From Armatimonadota bacterium (GTDB lineage Bacteria > Armatimonadota > Fimbriimonadia > Fimbriimonadales > Fimbriimonadaceae): a stretch of DNA of 64,000 nucleotides. The DNA is taken from assembly GCA_016125185.1 (NCBI GenBank), contig WGMG01000002.1, positions 124,001 through 188,000 on the forward strand, given 5' to 3'. Below, piece by piece: positions 42,265-51,852 of the stretch. The translations under genes were made by a program, and so were the position numbers. Position 1 is the first letter of the stretch, and the number at the start of each line of letters is the position of its first letter. The notes beneath the pieces were generated by a model. It was given only the letters and a program-made list of their open reading frames with translations. It was not told the origin of the DNA and did not search any database.

Positions 42265-44388
42265 ATGATCGTCGCCGCCGCCGTTCTGATGGGGCTATTG
42301 GGCCCAGGGCCGAAGAGCATTCCGTATACGTGGAAGAATGTCGAAATCGTCGGCGGAGGGTTTGTCACCGGCATCACCACCCACCCTTACGCCAAGAATG
42401 TGATCTACGCCCGAACCGACATCGGCGGTGCGTACCGGTGGAACGAGAAGACCCAGCGCTGGGTGCCGATCGAGGATTTCATCACCCGGTCGGACTGGAA
42501 CCTGTACGGTACCGAATCGGTTGCCATTGACCCAAGCGACCCGAAGCGGGTTTACATCGCGGCCGGTACGTACACCAATGAATGGGGGCAAAACGGGGCG
42601 ATCCTGCGCTCGCGCAATCAGGGTGAGACTTGGGATCGGGTCAATTTGCCCTTCAAAAACGGAGGAAACGAAGACGGACGGTCGATCGGAGAGAGGCTGG
42701 AGGTGGACCCGAATGATGGCCGTGTCCTCTACTTCGGCACCCGCAACAATGGCCTGTTGCGAAGCAGCGACTACGGATCGACCTGGAAGGCGATTTCGGG
42801 TTTCCCGATCACTGGTCGAACCAACCGCATTGGAATCGGCTGGATTGAGTTCGACTCATCATCATCCAAGAAAGGCATGCCTTGCCAAACCCTCTACGCT
42901 GGAACGACCGGGTTGGACGAAAACCTCTATGTTAGCCATGACGGTGGAACCTCTTGGACCGCTGTTCCTGGCCAACCTAAAATGCTTTGGCCCCATCATT
43001 GCAAGCAGGCTAAGAACGGCGATCTCTTCCTGTCCTACTGCAACGCGGCTGGTCCAAATGGCGTGACCGATGGCGCCGTATACAAGTATTCGCCAAGCAA
43101 AGGCAAGTTCATGAACATCACGCCCGAAGAACCGGGAGCAGGCAACACCTTTGGCTACGGCGGCATCACCCTCGATGCCAAAAACCCGGGCGTAGTGATG
43201 GTGAGCACCATCGACCGTTGGGGCAAGCACGACACAGTCTTTCGCTCGACCAACAGTGGGATTAGCTGGATGAATCTAGCTCAACACTCCAAGCGAGACT
43301 CATCGAAATCTCCGTTCCTCAACTGGGCCCGGCCTGAACCAGAATTTGGACACTGGATCGGCGACGTCGAGATCGACCCCTTCAATTCCAACCGAGCCTG
43401 GTACGTGACCGGCGCGACAATCTGGGGCACAGACAATCTCACCGATGCCGACAAAGGCAAGACCGTGAACTGGGTTCCCCGCGCTGAGGGATTGGAAGAA
43501 ACCGCGGTTCTCGATCTTGCCAGCCCGCCGCAAGGGGCGCACGTGATCTCGGCCCTCGGCGACATCGCCGGGTTCACCCACTTCGACCTCGACCACTCAC
43601 CCCCCGGCGGCATGTGGGCGAACCCACTTTGGAACACCACGACCGACGTGGATTATGCAGGCAAGGACCCCCTGGCGGTCATCCGTGTCGGGGCGGGGCA
43701 GGGCGCGTTCTCCCACGATGGCGGTAAGACTTGGAAGCCCTTTGCAGGAAAGCCGACCGGGATGCGAAACTCTGGTACCGCCGCAATCTCCGCCGATGGC
43801 AAGACAATTGTCCAACAAGTCAACGGCCTTACCGCCCAATGGAGCGACGACGGAGGCGCGACCTGGCACGCCGCGAGCGGCGAAAGGACAACTGGGCGAG
43901 TCGTCGCTGATCGAACCAACGCCAACTACTTCACCATTCACGACGGTCGGACCGGCAATCTGTGGTTTTCGTCCGATGCGGGCCGCTCGTTCCGGGCCGT
44001 CGCCAACAAGTATCCGTCCGACCAGGGGCGCATCTACCCCTCGCCGAATGAAGCGGGCGTGGTCTGGATTCCTCTGAATAAGGGTGTCCTCCGGTGTGAT
44101 CTCGTCAAGGCCGAGGGCTCCGTTTACCAGCCCGGTCAGTTCATCGAGCAGATCGCGTTTGGCGCTCCTGCACCAGGTTCGAAGACACCCACTGCCTACG
44201 TCATCGGCAAGTTCGATGGAGTAGAAGGAATCTACCGCTCGACCGACGGATGCAACACCTTCCAGCGAATCAATGACGCCAAAACTGGCTTCGGCACCGG
44301 AGACTGCATCGAAGGCGATCCTAAGGTGTTTGGCCGTGTGTACCTAGGCACCAACGGGCGCGGCGTATTGTACGGAGATCCGAAATGA
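42265..44388 (+). CDS. GH74-family xyloglucanase-like glycosidase
   Basis: A 707-aa protein of BNR/sialidase-type repeats in two seven-bladed propellers. The N-terminal segment GGGFVTGITTHPYAKNVIYA, then RTDIGGAYRW (D52 as catalytic base), is the GH74 hallmark. A second acidic site is at D461/D463 (DVDYAG) near the centre, where the general acid is expected. Repeats such as SRNQGETWDRV and SSDYGSTWKAI are seen. The signal (MIVAAAVLMGLLG) lacks basic residues. Coupled to an alpha-xylosidase by ATGA, it fits xyloglucan cleavage. Confidence 0.88.
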   Translation: MIVAAAVLMGLLGPGPKSIPYTWKNVEIVGGGFVTGITTHPYAKNVIYARTDIGGAYRWNEKTQRWVPIEDFITRSDWNLYGTESVAIDPSDPKRVYIAAGTYTNEWGQNGAILRSRNQGETWDRVNLPFKNGGNEDGRSIGERLEVDPNDGRVLYFGTRNNGLLRSSDYGSTWKAISGFPITGRTNRIGIGWIEFDSSSSKKGMPCQTLYAGTTGLDENLYVSHDGGTSWTAVPGQPKMLWPHHCKQAKNGDLFLSYCNAAGPNGVTDGAVYKYSPSKGKFMNITPEEPGAGNTFGYGGITLDAKNPGVVMVSTIDRWGKHDTVFRSTNSGISWMNLAQHSKRDSSKSPFLNWARPEPEFGHWIGDVEIDPFNSNRAWYVTGATIWGTDNLTDADKGKTVNWVPRAEGLEETAVLDLASPPQGAHVISALGDIAGFTHFDLDHSPPGGMWANPLWNTTTDVDYAGKDPLAVIRVGAGQGAFSHDGGKTWKPFAGKPTGMRNSGTAAISADGKTIVQQVNGLTAQWSDDGGATWHAASGERTTGRVVADRTNANYFTIHDGRTGNLWFSSDAGRSFRAVANKYPSDQGRIYPSPNEAGVVWIPLNKGVLRCDLVKAEGSVYQPGQFIEQIAFGAPAPGSKTPTAYVIGKFDGVEGIYRSTDGCNTFQRINDAKTGFGTGDCIEGDPKVFGRVYLGTNGRGVLYGDPK

Positions 44389-46535
44389 AATTCACCGACG
44401 GCAACTGGATGCACCTCCCGGGCGTCTCGCCCAACTATGCGGCACAGGTGTACGACGCGTCGTCCGACGACCGATCGGTCACCGCCATCGTCCCCTGCCA
44501 CCAAATCAATCATCGCGGCGATACCCTGGGAGGGGCGAATCTGACAATCACGCTCTCAAGCCCCCTGCCCGGCGTCATCGCGGTCAAACTCGTGCACCAC
44601 GCGGGTGTCAATGCCAAGCGTCCGTCATTCGAAATCGCTCAGACGGACTGCCCGGTCAAGCTTGGCGAAGACGAGGATTTCCTAACCCTCACCAGCGGCT
44701 CGCTCACTGCAAAAGTCAGCAAGAAGAGTTACAAAATCGAGTTCCTGCGGGGTGGCAAAATCATTACGACTTCGCCGAACCGAGGTGCCGCCTACATGGA
44801 AGTCGCGGGCGAAGGAGCCTATATTCTCGACAAGCTCACGCTCGGCGTCGGTGAATTGGTCTACGGCCTTGGCGAGCGTTTCACGGCGTTCGTTAAGAAC
44901 GGCCAAGTCGTCGATATCTGGAACGAAGACGGCGGGACCTGTAGCAACCAGGCATACAAAAACATCCCCTTCTACCTCACCAATCGGGGTTACGGCGTGC
45001 TCGTCAACCACACAGGCCGCATCTCGTTCGAGGTCGCCAGCGAGCGCACCTCAAGGGTCCAGTTCTCAGTTCCCGGCGAGTCGCTGGAGTACTTCGTCAT
45101 CGACGGTCCCACGCCCAAAGAGGTGCTGGACAAGTACACCCAATTGACGGGACGCCCAGCCCTCCCGCCGCCGTGGTCATTCGGCCTCTGGCTGTCCACC
45201 TCGTTCACCACCGACTATGATGAGGCGACCGTCACCGAGTTCATCCAGGGCATGGCCGATCGAGACATCCCCCTCTCCGTCTTCCACTACGATTGCTATT
45301 GGATGCGCGGCTTTCGGTGGTGCGATTTCGAATGGGACCCCAACGTGTTCCCCGACCCCAAGGGCATGCTGGCGCGCCTCCACGACCGCGGACTCAAGGT
45401 CTGCGCGTGGATCAATCCGTACATCGCCCAGGCCTCAGACCTCTTTGAGGAAGGGCGAGAGAAAGGCTATTTCCTCAAGCAGCCAAACGGCGACGTCTGG
45501 CAGTGGGACATGTGGCAACCCGGGATGGCGATCGTCGATTTCACCAATCCCGACGCCAAGGCTTGGTACCAAGGGCTTCTCGCCGACCTGCTCGACCAAG
45601 GTGTCGATGCCCTCAAGACCGACTTCGGCGAAAGGATTCCGACCGACGTCGCCTACCATGATGGCAGCGACCCCGTGATGATGCACAATCTGTACACGCA
45701 GCAGTACAACCAAGCCGTCTTTGAACTTCTGGAGCGCAAGCGTGGCAAAGGCGAGGCCGTGCTTTTTGCCCGCTCTGCAACCGTTGGCGGTCAGAAGTAC
45801 CCAGTGCATTGGGGCGGCGACTGCTGGTCGGATTTCGAGGCAATGGCCGAATCCCTTCGCGGCGGACTATCGCTCTGCCTGTCCGGTTTCGGGTTCTGGA
45901 GCCACGATATCGGTGGCTTCGAAGGCCTTCCGCCCGCCGACCTCTACAAGCGATGGGTCGCCTTTGGACTGCTGTCGTCCCACTCCCGCCTGCACGGAAG
46001 CACCAGCTACCGTGTGCCGTGGCTCTACGACGAAGAAGCGGTCGATGTGCTACGCTTTTTCACTCGCCTCAAGCATCGCTTGATGCCGTACCTTTGGTCG
46101 GCGGCGGTGACGGCTCATCGAACCGGCGTACCAGTCATGCGGGCGATGCACTTGGAATTCCCCGACGATCCGGCATGCGATACACTCGACCGGCAGTACA
46201 TGCTTGGCGAAGCTATACTGGTCGCACCAGTCTTCTCGTTCGATGGCATGGTGGACTACTACGTCCCATCGGGCCAGTGGACCAATCTGCTGACTGGCCA
46301 AGCGGTGGATGGCGGTCGCTGGATTCGCGAGCAGCACTCGACCCTGTCGATCCCGCTTCTCGCGCGTCATGGATTCTCTATCCCCATCTCGCTCGCCGAC
46401 GACACGCCATACGACGCCTTCGCTGCTGAGCTTGGAGTTCTTGATTTTGGTGGCGGAATGCCGACCGTGTTCGACGAATCTGCCGAGCCGTTCACCCCTA
46501 AATGGCGAAGGCTCGACAACTTGAAGCAGAGCTAA
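44385..46535 (+). CDS. GH31-family alpha-xylosidase (YicI type)
   Basis: A 716-aa GH31 enzyme. The nucleophile motif LKTDFGERIPTDVAYHDG (D413) is identical in its core to YicI alpha-xylosidase. The general acid is D479 in WGGDCWSDFEAMAESLRGG, followed by GFGFWSHDIGGF. It would remove xylosyl side residues from oligosaccharides released by the GH74 enzyme. The start shares ATGA with GH74, and the stop overlaps that of the convergent DUF5695-like gene through CTAA. No signal peptide, so it acts inside the cell, unlike the exported GH74. Confidence 0.93.
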   Translation: MKFTDGNWMHLPGVSPNYAAQVYDASSDDRSVTAIVPCHQINHRGDTLGGANLTITLSSPLPGVIAVKLVHHAGVNAKRPSFEIAQTDCPVKLGEDEDFLTLTSGSLTAKVSKKSYKIEFLRGGKIITTSPNRGAAYMEVAGEGAYILDKLTLGVGELVYGLGERFTAFVKNGQVVDIWNEDGGTCSNQAYKNIPFYLTNRGYGVLVNHTGRISFEVASERTSRVQFSVPGESLEYFVIDGPTPKEVLDKYTQLTGRPALPPPWSFGLWLSTSFTTDYDEATVTEFIQGMADRDIPLSVFHYDCYWMRGFRWCDFEWDPNVFPDPKGMLARLHDRGLKVCAWINPYIAQASDLFEEGREKGYFLKQPNGDVWQWDMWQPGMAIVDFTNPDAKAWYQGLLADLLDQGVDALKTDFGERIPTDVAYHDGSDPVMMHNLYTQQYNQAVFELLERKRGKGEAVLFARSATVGGQKYPVHWGGDCWSDFEAMAESLRGGLSLCLSGFGFWSHDIGGFEGLPPADLYKRWVAFGLLSSHSRLHGSTSYRVPWLYDEEAVDVLRFFTRLKHRLMPYLWSAAVTAHRTGVPVMRAMHLEFPDDPACDTLDRQYMLGEAILVAPVFSFDGMVDYYVPSGQWTNLLTGQAVDGGRWIREQHSTLSIPLLARHGFSIPISLADDTPYDAFAAELGVLDFGGGMPTVFDESAEPFTPKWRRLDNLKQS

Positions 46536-49264
46536 ACGCCCTGCTTCAGTTCGATCCAGCGGGTTCTGCCCGCCACCATCGGTATAGTGGTCGCGCCAGC
46601 GTCAGTCGTATAAGACCCTTCGATCGCATAATGCCCAACTCCGGCCATCTTGGCTGGTTGATCAAATCGCAGGCGTGCGTTTGGCGTGTTCGCATCGCCC
46701 GAAACCGCCACCCGCACAGCCCTCGTCTTCGTGTCGTACTCGACCGAAACAAACGAACCCGCGTCCAAAGTCAGCCACAAACCAGCCGGAGCAATGTAGA
46801 ACTGTCGCCGGTAGCAATCGAGCGGTAAGATGCTGACTTTGCTTCCCGCCACCGAAACATTGCCGCCGAATGCCTGCCAGCCAAAGTCGGGGTGGTCGAT
46901 CAAATAGGTCGCTGCATTCAGCGAGTGCCCCAAGAAGTTCGGCCCATAGTCGCCGGTATAGGCATCCCACTTCAGCGTCGACGGGAATGAGTGGAACGCG
47001 ACCGACGCACACCCTTCCTTGCTGATGTTGGAAAGCGAGCCCATGGCCCCGCCGTAGCCCGCAAACAGCAGGTGATAGTCATCTGGATGCTCGCGATATT
47101 CGGTCAGCATCGGAATCGCGTTCAGGCCCGACCCGTAGTGATGCAGTTGCCGCTCGATCCGAGGGAGCTTGCCACCGTACAGAAAGTCCCAATACCGACG
47201 CGCGTTGCCGTTATAGCCCCAGTGCGGAAGGCTCGGCATGTAGCCGATGATCGAGTTCAGCGACACCATCGCCTTGTCGTTGCGACCGAAGTACTTGCAC
47301 CAACCGTAAACCTCTTCTTGGCCGGTCGAGTCCCACGCCATTTCACTTCCAAACGGGTACTCCTCCGCGATCCAGTGGTCGGCCCGCGCCTTCATCCGTG
47401 CCTCCATCTGCTTGGCCTGATCAGCCCAACCCTCGTTCTTCAGGTCCTTCAGCAAATCGATGAAGATTGTGCCTTCCATGAGCCCAAGGTCCACATACCA
47501 GACGCGCGGATTGCCGTCCTTGTCCTTACTCGTCATGAACATCGTCGTCTCGTACGCCTGATTCAGATACCACTGCCAGTCGTGATGGGTGGCCAGCCCC
47601 GGATGGTTGCGCGCCACGCGGTACATCGCCCAATACGACGCGACGGTATGCGGATAGTTGTAGCCACGGCCGATGTCTTCCGATGCCTTCTTGTTCCAGC
47701 TCGTCCAACTGGTCCAATTGAAGTTCGGATTGTATTTGAAGTCGGGCACAAGCGCCGGTTCGTAAAAGAACACGCTCTTGCGAACGCCATACTTGTTCGG
47801 GCCGTCCTTGAACTGGATGTTGCCCCACAAAACGCCATCCACAAAGTCTTCGAACTTCCCGACCTCGTCCTTAGTCGGCTGTCCAAACAGCTTCATCGCC
47901 TCGGCCACGAACGAACCCGAGCCGCCTTCGTCGCCGAGTCCAGCGATCCAAACCCGGCTGTCCTGCGTGACCTGCTTGTCGGCGTCGCGGTCATAGCTGA
48001 TGAACGACGGCGCGCGATGGAACGGATCGTCCATGTCCGTGAAGTACTGCTTGGTGCTGAGGAAATGCCCCATGTCCTTCACCACTTGCTGCGCCGGTTT
48101 GGTCAGGTAGTAGTGGATGGTCTGGTGGACCCCATCGGTGTAGGTGATGGTCAGTCGGGCCCTTCCCCACCCCTTTCCGTTCACACTCAAAGTCTTGTAG
48201 CCGTTCTTGGCGCTCCCTGCTTTGGAGACCAGCATCGCCCCCTTTGGTTCCACTTCCAAGCTCTTGATCGCCTTGTCGTACTTGACGAACAGCTTTCCGT
48301 GTTGGTCGATCGGCAGAATGTAGCCCGGAATTCCCACCGTGACCGGCTTATGGTTGTCAGCCAAAGTCTTCTCGATCCCCCGGATGCTGGGCGACACCAG
48401 GAACTCCAAGCCATAGGTCTTGGTTTCCCCCGCGCCAACCGAAGCCTCCGTGGGCGGGTTCCACTGCTCAGCTTCCTTCCATTCATTGTCCGCGTATGCC
48501 TTGCTATGCACCATCCACTCGAACATGCCTTCGAACGTTTGGTTGGGTCGCGTCGGCTCGTTCAGCAGGTGATATGCCTCTAGCGGCGACCCTGATTGCG
48601 GTGTGATCACTAGCGCCGGTCCTTCCCCGCTCAGCCTCGTCACCTGAACATAACCCGCGTCGCGCCCGATGTACGGGTCGCTGAACGAGCACCGCTCGTG
48701 GGCTTCCTTCAAATTTCGATCGCTGATGATGTTGTTCAGGATCATCGGAATGCCGAGCGATCCAACTTCGATCGTGTCCTTGGTCGGATTCTTGATCGAA
48801 AAAGTGAGTTTGAGATGGCCGTTATCGACACTCCATGTCCGGTTTACTTGAAGGGGAAAGTCACCAGGAAAAGTCGCTCTAAGGTCCGCCGTTGATGCCT
48901 GGGGTGTGCTTTTGAGTAACGTCACCGGAGCCCGATGGGTCGCCGTCGAATAGCTCTTCCAGTCGCTTTCGCCTGCCTTGCGCAAACGGAGATTGAGGTC
49001 GCCAAATTGGTAATAGCCGTTGGCGTTGCGGAACTGCTGGCGGTCGGTGGGCAGAAAATCGAAGCCGGACGTGCTCTTTGGATGAAGCGACAGCAGAGTC
49101 TGCGAATCCTTGATGAACTCGAGGCTCAGGCTCGGAGTCTCGATGCGAAATGTCCCGTGCGCGAAACCGACGTCGTCGGCGCTGGGCTTTTGGTTGGGGC
49201 GTTGGGCCATCGAAATCGAGACCATCATCAGTGTGGCGACAGTGCCCACAATCGTTCGCATCAT
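46532..49264 (-). CDS. Large exported DUF5695-like glycan-active protein
   Basis: A 910-aa exported protein with signal MMRTIVGTVATLMMVSISMAQ. The N-terminal third is beta-rich (FRIETPSLSLEFIKDSQTLLSL, RTWSVDNGHLKLTFSIKNPT), followed by a helical alpha/alpha-toroid-like region with many Trp and Tyr (TSWTSWNKKASEDIGRGYNY, PHTVASYWAMYRVARNH). This matches DUF5695 in plan, but I am not certain. A glycoside hydrolase or lyase activity is possible. It lies between the GH31 and SASA genes, which supports a role in glycan breakdown. Confidence 0.65.
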   Translation of the reverse strand: MMRTIVGTVATLMMVSISMAQRPNQKPSADDVGFAHGTFRIETPSLSLEFIKDSQTLLSLHPKSTSGFDFLPTDRQQFRNANGYYQFGDLNLRLRKAGESDWKSYSTATHRAPVTLLKSTPQASTADLRATFPGDFPLQVNRTWSVDNGHLKLTFSIKNPTKDTIEVGSLGIPMILNNIISDRNLKEAHERCSFSDPYIGRDAGYVQVTRLSGEGPALVITPQSGSPLEAYHLLNEPTRPNQTFEGMFEWMVHSKAYADNEWKEAEQWNPPTEASVGAGETKTYGLEFLVSPSIRGIEKTLADNHKPVTVGIPGYILPIDQHGKLFVKYDKAIKSLEVEPKGAMLVSKAGSAKNGYKTLSVNGKGWGRARLTITYTDGVHQTIHYYLTKPAQQVVKDMGHFLSTKQYFTDMDDPFHRAPSFISYDRDADKQVTQDSRVWIAGLGDEGGSGSFVAEAMKLFGQPTKDEVGKFEDFVDGVLWGNIQFKDGPNKYGVRKSVFFYEPALVPDFKYNPNFNWTSWTSWNKKASEDIGRGYNYPHTVASYWAMYRVARNHPGLATHHDWQWYLNQAYETTMFMTSKDKDGNPRVWYVDLGLMEGTIFIDLLKDLKNEGWADQAKQMEARMKARADHWIAEEYPFGSEMAWDSTGQEEVYGWCKYFGRNDKAMVSLNSIIGYMPSLPHWGYNGNARRYWDFLYGGKLPRIERQLHHYGSGLNAIPMLTEYREHPDDYHLLFAGYGGAMGSLSNISKEGCASVAFHSFPSTLKWDAYTGDYGPNFLGHSLNAATYLIDHPDFGWQAFGGNVSVAGSKVSILPLDCYRRQFYIAPAGLWLTLDAGSFVSVEYDTKTRAVRVAVSGDANTPNARLRFDQPAKMAGVGHYAIEGSYTTDAGATTIPMVAGRTRWIELKQGV

Positions 49265-49335
49265 GGTTCTTGGCAGGTTATCACAAAATGTTTGAACATT
49301 GAACGATTTTGGGAATAACTATTCCTAGATGGTGT

Positions 49336-49372
49336 GATCGATCCTCCTCGCAACACACAAGGAGGATCGATC
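49336..49372 (-). terminator. Inverted repeat after the SASA gene
   Basis: GATCGATCCTCCT and AGGAGGATCGATC form a perfect 13-bp stem with an 11-nt loop, 4 nt past the stop of the esterase gene. No T-run follows on the minus strand, so termination is inferred from position. Confidence 0.55.
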
Positions 49373-49376
49373 TTAG

Positions 49377-51278
49377 TTATCGCGTTCGGAACGGAACGGC
49401 GGGTAGGCCGTCGCCGTTGTACAGGGTCGCGACCGGGTCGTCGTCCCAGGCATATCGAACGTCGACCGGGTTAGCAACCTCAGGCGAAGTCAGCACCACT
49501 GATTCACCAACCACCTTCGCATCGGCCCAAACGAACTTGCCATCCTTGCCACAAATGGCAAAACCGGAGGTCGCCCCTGGTCGCAACACCAATCCCTTCG
49601 CATGGTGGAACCACACCACCAGCTTCCCGTCTCCCTTGGAATTTGCCTCGGCGAAGGTCGGTCCCGAGTCCTCCAGCTTCTTGCCGTAAGCGATTTTGAG
49701 GGCCGAAAGGGCGAGACGTCGCCCGACCTCTTGCTTGTTCTTGGGGTGAATATCGCGGGCTTCGCCAATGTCCACCGTCACAGCCAGCCCCGCGTTCTTC
49801 ACCGAGTTGACCGCCTTGGTCTGAGCCTCGCGAAGCTCGGGCCAACCGGCGTCGTGCGGTTGTGCGCTCCGACCGCCAAAGTTCGCCAACTGAACCACGA
49901 AGAACGGGAAATCGCCCTGGCCAAATCCCTTTCGCCAATCCGTAATCATCGCTGGAAGCAGGCGCGAATACTGCTCCGCTCGCCCGACATTACTCTCGCC
50001 CTGATACCAAATCGCGCCCTTGATCGCCATCGGCATTAGCGGATACAGCATTCCGTTGTAAAGCGTCGTCGGCCAGTAGGGATTGTTCTCCACCAGCGGC
50101 GGCACGGGAGCCACGTCCTTCAGTTCGAAGGCTTTCTTCATCTTCCAGGGACCGCCCAGCGGGAACCACTTACCGCCGATCCTCAGGTTGAAGGCGTCGG
50201 CTCCGGTCGTAAATCCGGCCCCGCCGCTCATGCCCGTAAAGCAGATCGAAATGACATTCTTGCCCGGGTGCAGAGCGCTACGCGGAACCGCGTGGTTGCG
50301 CCAGTTGAGCACCGAACTGCCGAAGTCGGTGCGAACTCCGTTCACAAAGTTCAGGTCGATGCCATCGTTGGAACCGGTCGTCAGTTGCGCGTCGCCATCT
50401 GGCAAAGGGTCGGGCAAATCGACCGTCTTGCGGAACCAAACCGCACCGCGGAAGTTCGCTAGGCCGATGCGTCCGAACCGCGCGGGCAGATCGACGCTAT
50501 CCCATGCCGAGTCGTCCACATCCGCGCCAGAGTACTCAGGCCCGCTTGCTTTGGCCCATTGCTCCACGAGGTCGGCAGTGTGCGGTGCGCCCGGCTCGTT
50601 CATCGCCTCCACCGCGTCCACCTGCTTCTGGAAGTCCTTGATAATCCCCTTCGCGCTCGTCCAAGACTCGGCTGGCGTTCCGCCCCAACTGGTGTGGATC
50701 AGCCCGATCGGAACCTTCAGATCGTCATTCAGCTTGCGGCCGAAGAAGTATCCGACGGCGGTGAAGCCACCCCATCCGCCCTTCACGATGTTCTCGGGCG
50801 TGCAGGCTAGCCACTGACTCTCGACGAACGGTCGAAGGGTGTTGGAAGGGCTCTTCGGCACCGCGTAAAGACGAATCGTGGGTCGGTTGGCGTTCTGAAT
50901 CTCCTCCTTGGCGTTGTTTGCCATAGTGATTCCGAACTCCATGTTGGACTGCCCCGAACAAATCCACACGTCGCCGACGAGCACGTCGTGCAGTTCTACG
51001 GTCTGACCGCCCTGAATCTTGACCGTGTATGGTCCGCCGGTCACGGGCGGTCGGAACCGGAGCGTCCATTTGCCATTCGCATCCGCTTTTCCCATCGCGG
51101 TCACGGTCCGTACGCCACCCTTGTCGGGATTGATGGTCAGCGACACGCTGGCGTTCGGCTGAGTCCACCCCCAGAGTTCATTCACTTTGTCCCTCTGCAG
51201 GACCATGTGGTCGCCAAAAACGGGGCTGAGAAACGGCATCGTCGATGCGAGTTGCGCCATCACAAACAGGGTCATCAT
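49377..51278 (-). CDS. Sialate O-acetylesterase-like carbohydrate esterase (SASA/SGNH)
   Basis: A 633-aa exported esterase. The SASA features are SPVFGDHMVLQRDKVNELWG, VGDVWICSGQSNMEFG with catalytic Ser111, IGLIHTSWGGTPAESWTS, and GAIWYQGESNVGRAEQY. A beta-galactosidase-like jelly-roll domain is inserted (residues about 265-365). The signal is short (MMTLFVMAQLASTM). It would remove acetyl groups from glycan side chains. A LacI-operator core lies upstream of its start (51323-51333), linking it to the GH74/GH31 unit. Confidence 0.9.
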   Translation of the reverse strand: MMTLFVMAQLASTMPFLSPVFGDHMVLQRDKVNELWGWTQPNASVSLTINPDKGGVRTVTAMGKADANGKWTLRFRPPVTGGPYTVKIQGGQTVELHDVLVGDVWICSGQSNMEFGITMANNAKEEIQNANRPTIRLYAVPKSPSNTLRPFVESQWLACTPENIVKGGWGGFTAVGYFFGRKLNDDLKVPIGLIHTSWGGTPAESWTSAKGIIKDFQKQVDAVEAMNEPGAPHTADLVEQWAKASGPEYSGADVDDSAWDSVDLPARFGRIGLANFRGAVWFRKTVDLPDPLPDGDAQLTTGSNDGIDLNFVNGVRTDFGSSVLNWRNHAVPRSALHPGKNVISICFTGMSGGAGFTTGADAFNLRIGGKWFPLGGPWKMKKAFELKDVAPVPPLVENNPYWPTTLYNGMLYPLMPMAIKGAIWYQGESNVGRAEQYSRLLPAMITDWRKGFGQGDFPFFVVQLANFGGRSAQPHDAGWPELREAQTKAVNSVKNAGLAVTVDIGEARDIHPKNKQEVGRRLALSALKIAYGKKLEDSGPTFAEANSKGDGKLVVWFHHAKGLVLRPGATSGFAICGKDGKFVWADAKVVGESVVLTSPEVANPVDVRYAWDDDPVATLYNGDGLPAVPFRTR

Positions 51279-51322
51279 GATTCAGGTGCCTCGGTGCACG
51301 GGTAGGTTCATCTTACACCAGA

Positions 51323-51333
51323 TTGATACATCG
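51323..51333 (-). promoter_or_regulatory. Putative LacI operator upstream of the SASA gene
   Basis: TTGATACATCG is the reverse complement of the core of both repeats at 42185-42224. It lies about 45 nt before the esterase start at 51278. Confidence 0.5.
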
Positions 51334-51389
51334 GTCTATCCTTCGCCGTCGATGGCGTTACTGGACTAGAAACCAAGGCCAAAATCGCT

Positions 51390-51395
51390 TACAAT
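51390..51395 (+). promoter_or_regulatory. -10-like box before the 51406 gene
   Basis: TTACAAT overlaps the ATG at 51394 and ends 10 nt before a second in-frame ATG at 51406. This favours 51406 as the true start, with a near-leaderless transcript. Confidence 0.4.
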
Positions 51396-51405
51396 GAGTC
51401 TGTCG

Positions 51406-51852
51406 ATGGAACGGTTTGCCTGTGTATCAAAAAGGTCCATCGTCGCCTATTTTGCGACCGTCGCGATATTCGTATCTGCCCTCATCATTCTAGGACTGGG
51501 AGGGTTAGCCTCGCACCGAGTTCCGCTTCTTAACTTCTTCGCGAATGGCGTAAGCACCTCGGTCTGCATTGTCGTTATATTTTCGACTAATTTTCGGCGA
51601 AAGAGGGGCATTATCTCTATCGATGACGAGCGCATTCATTGCGAAGGAAAGCATCGAAAAGCCATCGACCAGCTTCTATCTGAAGTCACCGACCTTTCGA
51701 TCAAGAGCTACTTTGGCCGACTTACCCGGACATGGCAGATTTCCTTTCGCAACCTCGAGCGAATCGAGTTCGATACAGATGTTCAGAACCGTCGGCGCCT
51801 AGTCGCCCTCCTCGAAGAACGCACAGGCAAGAAGTTCGAGGCGTCGTCATGA
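51406..51852 (+). CDS. Two-helix membrane protein with PH-like tail, first of a pair
   Basis: A 148-aa protein (152 if the ATG at 51394 is used). Two membrane segments (FATVAIFVSALIILGLGGLA and LLNFFANGVSTSVCIVVIF) are followed by a beta-rich tail of about 80 residues (RGIISIDDERIHCEGKHRKA to LVALLEERTGKKFEAS). The layout matches the next gene and the one at 23868. It overlaps the next gene by 4 nt. Function unknown. Confidence 0.6.
   Translation: MERFACVSKRSIVAYFATVAIFVSALIILGLGGLASHRVPLLNFFANGVSTSVCIVVIFSTNFRRKRGIISIDDERIHCEGKHRKAIDQLLSEVTDLSIKSYFGRLTRTWQISFRNLERIEFDTDVQNRRRLVALLEERTGKKFEASS

Noticed and set aside
46991-48583. A 530-aa open frame on the plus strand
   Set aside because: It is antisense to the DUF5695-like gene, shows Arg/His/Val-rich composition without motifs, and lacks a ribosome-binding site.
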